Source: a bacterium (GTDB taxonomy: Bacteria > Pseudomonadota > Alphaproteobacteria > Rs-D84 > CACZYB01). Taken from it: a DNA stretch of 11,089 nt. Below the pieces are notes generated by a model. It searched no databases, was not told the origin of the DNA, and saw nothing but the letters and a program-made list of their open reading frames with translations. The stretch spans positions 1-11,089 of the forward strand of contig JAILLX010000080.1 of NCBI GenBank assembly GCA_024692925.1, written 5' to 3'. Shown piece by piece: positions 7,136 through 11,089 of the stretch. A program made the translations under genes and the position numbers. How positions within the stretch are numbered: position 1 is the stretch's first letter; every line of letters starts with the position of its first letter.

Positions 7136-7705
7136 ATGGTAAATCCTAAAATTAAAACAAAAGAAAAAGATGAAGGTTTAGTAGATAGACTTATTCATGT
7201 TAACCGTGTAACAAAAGTTGTTAAGGGTGGTAAAAATTTCTCTCTTGCTGCTATTGTTGTAGTTGGTGATGGTAAAGGTCGTATCGGTTATGGTACAGGA
7301 AAAGCAAAAGAAGTTCCTGATGCTGTAAGAAAAGCAACAGAACAAGCAAAACGTAATATGATTCGTGTTCCTTTGAAAGAAGGAAGAACTATCCATCACG
7401 ATGTTATTACAAGATTTGGTTCTGGTAAAGTTGTTCTTCGTTCAGCTCCTGCTGGTACTGGTATTATTGCTGGTGGTCCTATGCGTGCGATTTTTGAAGT
7501 TTTGGGTATCCAAGATATCGTTTCAAAATCACAAGGATCTTCAAATCCACATAATATGTTAAAGGCAACTTTCAAAGCTTTTGAAGAACTTTCTTCTCCA
7601 AAACTTGTTGCTAACCGTCGTGGTTTAAAAATTGGTGAAATTGTAGGCCGTCGTGATTTAAAAATCGGTGGTTCTATTGATACAGAAACAACTGAAGCTG
7701 AATAG
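7136..7705 (+). CDS. rpsE: 30S ribosomal protein S5
   Basis: Small-subunit protein important for decoding accuracy, near the mRNA entry channel with S3 and S4. The 189 residues contain the double-stranded-RNA-binding-like N-terminal domain (about 13-80), with NRVTKVVKGGKNFSLAAIVV, GDGKGRIGYGTGKAKEVPDA and KRNMIRVPL. The C-terminal domain (about 95-170) has PAGTGIIAGGPMRAIFEVLG, SSNPHNMLKATFKAFEEL and RGLKIGEIVGRR. The KVVKGG loop linked to spectinomycin sensitivity in E. coli has no obvious alteration. The tail after 172 is acidic and Thr-rich. The stop codon is TAG. Confidence 0.97.
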   Translation: MVNPKIKTKEKDEGLVDRLIHVNRVTKVVKGGKNFSLAAIVVVGDGKGRIGYGTGKAKEVPDAVRKATEQAKRNMIRVPLKEGRTIHHDVITRFGSGKVVLRSAPAGTGIIAGGPMRAIFEVLGIQDIVSKSQGSSNPHNMLKATFKAFEELSSPKLVANRRGLKIGEIVGRRDLKIGGSIDTETTEAE

Positions 7706-7714
7706 GTGATGTAA

Positions 7715-7903
7715 ATGACAACAAATAAAACAATAAAAGTAAGACAAATTGCAAGTGGTTGTGGTCATCTTAAAACTCAAATTGCAACTTTAAAAGGTCT
7801 TGGACTTGGTAAAGTTAATAAGGAAAAAGTTTTAGTTGATACTCCTGAAATCAGAGGTATGATTAATAAAGTATCTCATTTGGTAAAAATAATTGAAGAC
7901 TAA
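7715..7903 (+). CDS. rpmD: 50S ribosomal protein L30
   Basis: Small large-subunit protein, not universal in bacteria. The 62-residue product has the family pattern: IKVRQIASGCGHLKTQIATL (about 7-26), LKGLGLGKVNKEKVLVDTPE and the closing IRGMINKVSHLVKIIE. These match L30 in order and length (about 60). AGGTGA, overlapping the rpsE TAG, lies just before the ATG. It occupies the conserved position between rpsE and rplO. Confidence 0.95.
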   Translation: MTTNKTIKVRQIASGCGHLKTQIATLKGLGLGKVNKEKVLVDTPEIRGMINKVSHLVKIIED

Positions 7904-7918
7904 CAAGGTAGGATTAAA

Positions 7919-8473
7919 ATGGAACTAAATACAATTAGAGATAATAAAGGTGCAAGAAAATCTCTTTTAAGAGTTGGTCGTGGTATTGGCTCAGGAAAGG
8001 GTAAAACTGCTGGTCGTGGAAACAAAGGTCAAAAATCTCGTTCTGGTGTAGCTATTAAAGGAAAAGGCTTCGAAGGAGGTCAAACACCTATTTATAGAAG
8101 ACTTCCAAAAAGAGGTTTCAATAATGCTAATTTCACAAAGAATTTTGCTGTTATTAATCTTGGTGATATTCAATCTTTGATTGATGCAAAATTAATAAAA
8201 GATACAGTAAATGCTGAAATTTTGAAGGATTTGCACATTATTAATAGTGTAAAAGATGGTTTAAAAGTTTTGGCAAAAGGTGAACTTAAATCAGCTATTA
8301 CAATAGAAGCTGTTGCTTTTTCTGAAACTGCAAAAGCTGCTATTGAAAAAGTTGGAGGAAAAGCTGTTTCTGTCGCAAAACCAGAAGCTCCTAAAGCTAA
8401 AAAGGTTAAATTAGAAAAAGCTCCTAAAACAACAAGAATAGCTAAAAAATTAGCTGCTAAAAAAGCAAAATAA
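7919..8473 (+). CDS. rplO: 50S ribosomal protein L15 with extended basic tail
   Basis: Late-assembly large-subunit protein that threads a long N-terminal extension into 23S rRNA. The N-terminal signature is intact: RVGRGIGSGKGKTAGRGNKG at 18-37, QKSRSG, then FEGGQTPIYRRLPKRGFN at 51-68. Two small deviations are an extra residue pair between RSG and FEGGQ (VAIKGKG where alphaproteobacteria usually have VAIKG) and GGQTP for GGQMP. The L15 core ends near residue 151. Residues 152-184 form a Lys/Ala/Pro tail reminiscent of histone H1-type tails, making the protein longer than the 144-residue E. coli one. Two in-frame TAA codons follow. secY is 26 bases downstream, as is nearly universal. Confidence 0.96.
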   Translation: MELNTIRDNKGARKSLLRVGRGIGSGKGKTAGRGNKGQKSRSGVAIKGKGFEGGQTPIYRRLPKRGFNNANFTKNFAVINLGDIQSLIDAKLIKDTVNAEILKDLHIINSVKDGLKVLAKGELKSAITIEAVAFSETAKAAIEKVGGKAVSVAKPEAPKAKKVKLEKAPKTTRIAKKLAAKKAK

Positions 8474-8499
8474 TAAAAAGGAATAAGTAAGGGGTCGTT

Positions 8500-9852
8500 A
8501 TGGTATCTTTAGCAGAAAAACTTGCTTCGAATATTACTTTTGATGATTTTAAAAAAGCAACTGATTTAAAACATAGGTTGTTTTTTACCTTGCTTATTCT
8601 TGTTATTTATAGACTTGGTTCATTCATACCGCTTCCTGGGGTTGATGCTTCTATTGTGAAATCTTTTTTCAATAGTCAATCAAATGGCGGAATTTTAAGT
8701 ATGTTTGATGTATTTACTGGTGGTTCTCTTTCTAGAATGACTATTTTTGCATTGAATATTATGCCATATATTTCAGCATCGATTATTATTTCTCTTCTTG
8801 CAAGTATTACACCATCTATGATGGAGTTAAAAAAAGAAGGGGAGAGTGGCTATGAAAAAATGAATCAATATACTCGTTATTTAACTGTATTTATTTGTAT
8901 GATACAGGCTTATGGTATAGCTGTTGGTCTTGAACATTTATCTGGAAGTGATGGAGTTTCTGCTGTTATAAATCCAGGTATGTTTTTTAGATTTTCAACA
9001 ATGGTAAGTCTTCTTGGTGGTACCATGTTGGTTATGTGGCTTGGTGAACAAATCACTGCACGTGGTGTTGGTCAGGGTACTTCGCTTATAATTTTTGTTG
9101 GTATCATTGCAAATTTACCATCTGCTATTGTTAAAACCATTGAACTTGGTAAGGTTGGTCAAATCCAACCATTGGTAATGGTCCTTTTGATTGTTTTGTT
9201 GGCAGCAGTTATTTTATTTGTTGTGTTTATGGAACAAGCACAAAGAAGGATTATGATTCATTACCCTAAGCAATCAGCAATGATGTCCGCTTCATCATCA
9301 TCTCATTTGCCTTTAAAATTAAATACTGCAGGTGTTATTCCTCCTATTTTTGCAGGTTCTTTGCTTGCTATACCTGCTATGCTTGCATCATTTATTTCGG
9401 ATAAATCTCCTGAATGGTTGCAATTTATTGCTGGCCAGCTTAATAGACAAAGTCCAATTTACTTTGTCATATATGCTGCACTTATAATATTCTTTTCATT
9501 TTTCTATACAGCTATTCAGTTTAATCCTGAAGAAACTGCTGAAAATTTGAAAAATTATGGTGGTTTTATTCCTGGGATAAGACCTGGAAAAACTACTGCT
9601 GATTATTTGGATTATGTTTTGACAAGAATTACAGTTATTGGTTCCATTTATTTGGTTGCATTATGTTTACTTCCAGATTTTCTTATAAATAAATTTAATG
9701 TACCATTCTATCTTGGTGGAACAACATTATTGATTGTTTGTAATGTTATAACTGAAACAGTAGCACAAATACAATCTTATTTAATTTCTAATCAATATCA
9801 AGGAATTTTAAAGAATTCTTCTGGTAAAATTAAAAGAAGATTTGTGAGGTAG
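8500..9852 (+). CDS. secY: Protein translocase channel subunit SecY
   Basis: Central channel of the Sec translocon in the inner membrane; it passes secreted proteins and inserts membrane proteins with SecE, SecG and SecA. The 450 residues suggest ten membrane segments at about 25-45, 80-102, 124-145, 165-183, 194-212, 224-245, 279-298, 319-339, 372-392 and 403-425. The plug region is SNGGILSMFDVFTGGSLSRM (61-80). The pore segment after it has FALNIMPYISASIIISLL. The 8/9 cytoplasmic loop keeps FNPEETAENLKNYGGFIPGI followed by R361, equivalent to the essential arginine at E. coli R357. The 6/7 loop (256-271) is odd: YPKQSAMMSASSSSHL lacks the usual KRQxGxR basic stretch and is about two residues short. 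AAGGGG lies 5 bases before the ATG. The stop is TAG and adk starts 4 bases later. Confidence 0.97.
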   Translation: MVSLAEKLASNITFDDFKKATDLKHRLFFTLLILVIYRLGSFIPLPGVDASIVKSFFNSQSNGGILSMFDVFTGGSLSRMTIFALNIMPYISASIIISLLASITPSMMELKKEGESGYEKMNQYTRYLTVFICMIQAYGIAVGLEHLSGSDGVSAVINPGMFFRFSTMVSLLGGTMLVMWLGEQITARGVGQGTSLIIFVGIIANLPSAIVKTIELGKVGQIQPLVMVLLIVLLAAVILFVVFMEQAQRRIMIHYPKQSAMMSASSSSHLPLKLNTAGVIPPIFAGSLLAIPAMLASFISDKSPEWLQFIAGQLNRQSPIYFVIYAALIIFFSFFYTAIQFNPEETAENLKNYGGFIPGIRPGKTTADYLDYVLTRITVIGSIYLVALCLLPDFLINKFNVPFYLGGTTLLIVCNVITETVAQIQSYLISNQYQGILKNSSGKIKRRFVR

Positions 9853-9856
9853 TTTT

Positions 9857-10510
9857 ATGAAAAAGTATTTCACATTCATTGGTCCGATTGCTGCTGGAAA
9901 AGGTACACAGGCAGAAATTATTTCGAAAAAGTATGGCTTACTTCATCTTTCGACTGGTCAAATTTTCCGTGATGCGATAAGTTCTGGTAGTGAGCTTGGA
10001 TTAAAAGTTAAGAATATTATTGATAGTGGATTTTTGGTTCCTGATAGTCTTACTAATGAAATAGTTAAGGATATGTTGGGAAAAATTGACTTATCAAAAG
10101 GTTTTATTTTGGATGGATATCCTCGTACAATCAATCAGGTTTATGCTTTAAATGATATTTTATCGGATATAGGTATTGAACTTGATGATGCTGTTATGAT
10201 AGAAATTCCGGAAAATGATATTATACGTCGTATTTCTGGACGTTTTGCATGTGCAAAATGTGGTCAAAACTATCATGATGAATTTAATAAAACAAAAATA
10301 GATGGTGTTTGTGATAATTGCGGTTCTACTAGTTTCGTAAGAAGAAATGATGATAAACCTGAAATTATTAAGACAAGACTTCAACATTATTATTCTGAAG
10401 TTGAACCAATTATTGAGTTTTATAAAAAAGAAAAAAAGTTTTTAGAAATAAATGCAACCAACCTTTCAATAGAAGAGGTTACCAAGAAATTGGAGGAGGC
10501 TTTATTTTAA
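9857..10510 (+). CDS. adk: Adenylate kinase, zinc-LID type with unusual P-loop
   Basis: Cytosolic enzyme interconverting ATP + AMP and 2 ADP. The 217-residue product is a long-form kinase. The P-loop is GPIAAGKGTQ at 9-18, where GxPGAGKGTQ is near-universal: Pro is replaced by Ile and the following Gly by Ala. K15 and G16 are kept. The AMP site has STGQIFR at 32-38, with R38 kept but Q35 replacing the usual Asp. FILDGYPRT (R90), RRISGR (R125, R129), RRNDD (R163, D165, D166) and R174 match catalytic or binding residues. The LID holds C132, C135, C152 and C155, a probable zinc site as in many alphaproteobacterial and Gram-positive enzymes. GAGG overlapping the secY end supports the ATG. Its place between secY and rpsM is typical of Alphaproteobacteria. 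Confidence 0.95.
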   Translation: MKKYFTFIGPIAAGKGTQAEIISKKYGLLHLSTGQIFRDAISSGSELGLKVKNIIDSGFLVPDSLTNEIVKDMLGKIDLSKGFILDGYPRTINQVYALNDILSDIGIELDDAVMIEIPENDIIRRISGRFACAKCGQNYHDEFNKTKIDGVCDNCGSTSFVRRNDDKPEIIKTRLQHYYSEVEPIIEFYKKEKKFLEINATNLSIEEVTKKLEEALF

Positions 10511-10517
10511 AAAAATA

Positions 10518-10548
10518 TTGACATATTGAAAAATATGCTTAATATATA
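10518..10548 (+). promoter_or_regulatory. Candidate promoter for rpsM-rpsK block
   Basis: The only gap above 28 bases in the window (98 bases, adk to rpsM) contains a perfect TTGACA at 10518-10523. The -10 region is AT-rich: AATATA at 10541 with a 17-base spacer, or TATATA at 10543 with 19. Neither is a perfect TATAAT, so the -10 assignment is uncertain. Transcription would start near 10553 and give a leader of roughly 55 bases before rpsM. This is inferred from motifs alone. Confidence 0.5.
10522..10537. repeat. Inverted repeat inside promoter spacer
   Basis: CATATT and AATATG are perfect 6-base complementary arms around GAAA. It overlaps the end of the candidate -35 element and most of the spacer, a place where a repressor or activator dyad could sit. 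As RNA from upstream transcription it would be a hairpin with a GNRA-type loop. The arms are short and AT-rich, so chance is possible. Confidence 0.4.
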
Positions 10549-10564
10549 TACATCTTTTGATGTA
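10549..10564. repeat. Inverted repeat near predicted rpsM transcript start
   Basis: TACATC and GATGTA are perfect 6-base arms around TTTT. It has the same geometry (6-4-6) as the dyad at 10522-10537 and lies 27 bases downstream of it, centre to centre. It could be an operator at the transcription start or a weak leader hairpin. It is not followed by a T-run on the + strand, so it does not look like a terminator. Confidence 0.4.
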
Positions 10565-10595
10565 AAAAGTGAACAATAACAAAGAAAATATAAAC

Positions 10596-10601
10596 AAGGA
10601 G
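10596..10601 (+). promoter_or_regulatory. Shine-Dalgarno site of rpsM (TTG start)
   Basis: AAGGAG lies 7 bases before TTG at 10609. The conserved S13 N-terminus ARIAGVNIP begins right after this TTG and no nearby in-frame ATG exists, so the site decides the start. Confidence 0.85.
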
Positions 10602-10608
10602 AATTACT

Positions 10609-11010
10609 TTGGCTCGTATAGCAGGTGTTAATATACCCACCGAAAAATGTGTTAATATTGCTTTGACTTATATCTATGGAATAGGTCCAGCAACAGCAGA
10701 AAAAATCTGCGCTACATTAAAAATTAAACCAAGTGTTCGTGTTCATCAATTGACCGACGACGAAATATTCAAGATTCGTGAATACATTGATAAAAATTTC
10801 TCTGTAGAAGGTGATAAACGTCGTGAAGTTTCTATGAATATAAAAAGACTTCAAGATATGAGATGTTATAAGGGTATTCGTCATACCAAAAAACTTCCTG
10901 TTCACGGTCAAAGAACAAAGACAAATGCAAGAACAAGAAAAGGTAAGGCAATTCCTGTTGAAGGAAAGAAAAAAGTTACAAAACAACTAAAAGGACTTAA
11001 AAATGGCTAA
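10609..11010 (+). CDS. rpsM: 30S ribosomal protein S13 (TTG start)
   Basis: Small-subunit head protein that contacts P-site tRNA and forms bridges to L5 and the 23S rRNA. The product begins ARIAGVNIPTEK, the canonical start, with the helix-two-turn-helix segment IALTYIYGIGPATAEKI at 17-33, and ends with RCYKGIRHTKKLPVHGQRTK followed by TNARTRKGK. The start codon is TTG. At 133 residues it is somewhat longer than usual (about 118-122) because about 11 residues (VTKQLKGLKNG) follow the normal KKK ending. These extra codons carry the ribosome binding site and start codon of rpsK, with which the gene overlaps by 8 bases. Confidence 0.97.
   Translation: MARIAGVNIPTEKCVNIALTYIYGIGPATAEKICATLKIKPSVRVHQLTDDEIFKIREYIDKNFSVEGDKRREVSMNIKRLQDMRCYKGIRHTKKLPVHGQRTKTNARTRKGKAIPVEGKKKVTKQLKGLKNG
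10989..10995 (+). promoter_or_regulatory. Shine-Dalgarno site of rpsK inside rpsM
   Basis: AAAAGGA lies within the last codons of rpsM, 7 bases before the rpsK ATG at 11003. It supports an rpsK start that overlaps the rpsM end. Confidence 0.7.
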
Positions 11011-11089
11011 TATTATTTCAACAAAGAAAAAAGAAAAAAAGAATATCTCTAATGGTATTGCTTATATTCTTGCTACTTTTAATAATACA
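11003..11089 (+). CDS. rpsK: 30S ribosomal protein S11 (3' partial)
   Basis: Small-subunit platform protein near the mRNA exit. Only 29 codons are in the window: a basic N-terminal tail (STKKKEKKN) and then ISNGIAYILATFNNT, which matches the S11 start of the globular fold (VxxGxAxIxASFNNT). The ATG overlaps the rpsM stop region by 8 bases in another frame, which suggests translational coupling. In Alphaproteobacteria rpoA and rplQ normally follow; they would lie beyond the window. Confidence 0.93.
   Translation, partial: MANIISTKKKEKKNISNGIAYILATFNNT

Noticed and set aside
10160..10387. Minus-strand open frame within adk
   Set aside because: Fully antisense to a well-supported kinase gene and lacking recognisable features. 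The same applies to minus-strand frames at 7178-7399, 7991-8173 and 10717-10986.
10549..10570. Rho-independent terminator after adk
   Set aside because: The hairpin is only 6 bases with AT-rich arms and is followed by A residues, not a T-run, on the + strand.
9853..10608. rpmJ (L36) or infA hidden between secY and rpsM
   Set aside because: The 4-base secY-adk gap and the 98-base adk-rpsM gap hold no coding frame for the Cys-rich 37-41 residue L36 or for IF1. Their absence here is normal for Alphaproteobacteria.
1..11089. Novel defence, mobile or biosynthetic system
   Set aside because: All coding space is taken by conserved housekeeping genes in a standard order; no foreign gene, integrase, repeat array or unexplained coding stretch is present.

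Overview
The window is a nearly uninterrupted stretch of the S10-spc-alpha ribosomal protein supercluster, entirely on the + strand. It starts inside rplD (L4) and ends inside rpsK (S11). The order is rplD, rplW, rplB, rpsS, rplV, rpsC, rplP, rpmC, rpsQ, rplN, rplX, rplE, rpsN, rpsH, rplF, rplR, rpsE, rpmD, rplO, secY, adk, rpsM, rpsK. All 23 genes are recognisable by sequence: 21 ribosomal proteins, the SecY translocon channel and adenylate kinase.

The organism is most likely an AT-rich alphaproteobacterium. The order secY-adk-rpsM-rpsK, with no rpmJ or infA between secY and rpsM, is the usual alphaproteobacterial arrangement. Several proteins carry alphaproteobacterial-looking segments: the N-terminal half of L4, the L22 start with DNEARA, the zinc-free 101-residue S14, and the adenylate kinase with a four-cysteine LID. 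Strong AT bias and A/T-ending codons fit an uncultured gut-associated or host-associated lineage. I cannot place it to genus from this window.

Layout: positions 1-2530 carry the rest of the S10-type block up to rplV. Positions 2531-4136 carry rpsC, rplP, rpmC and rpsQ. Positions 4159-9852 carry the spc-type block rplN to secY. adk follows secY after 4 bases. Gaps are 0-28 bases everywhere except between adk and rpsM (98 bases). That gap holds a perfect TTGACA, an AT-rich -10 region and two small perfect dyads, so it is probably an internal promoter for the alpha-type block rpsM-rpsK and onward. No terminator, tRNA, mobile element or CRISPR array is visible, and no gene-free stretch exceeds 100 bases.

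The ribosomal proteins are made together for assembly of both subunits. SecY is the membrane channel through which nascent proteins leave the ribosome, and adenylate kinase balances adenine nucleotides. No new multi-gene system is evident. The points worth a second look are small: a divergent P-loop in Adk, a shortened SecY loop lacking its usual basic residues, the regulatory-looking adk-rpsM gap, complete absence of TGA stops, and basic C-terminal tails on L15 and L22.
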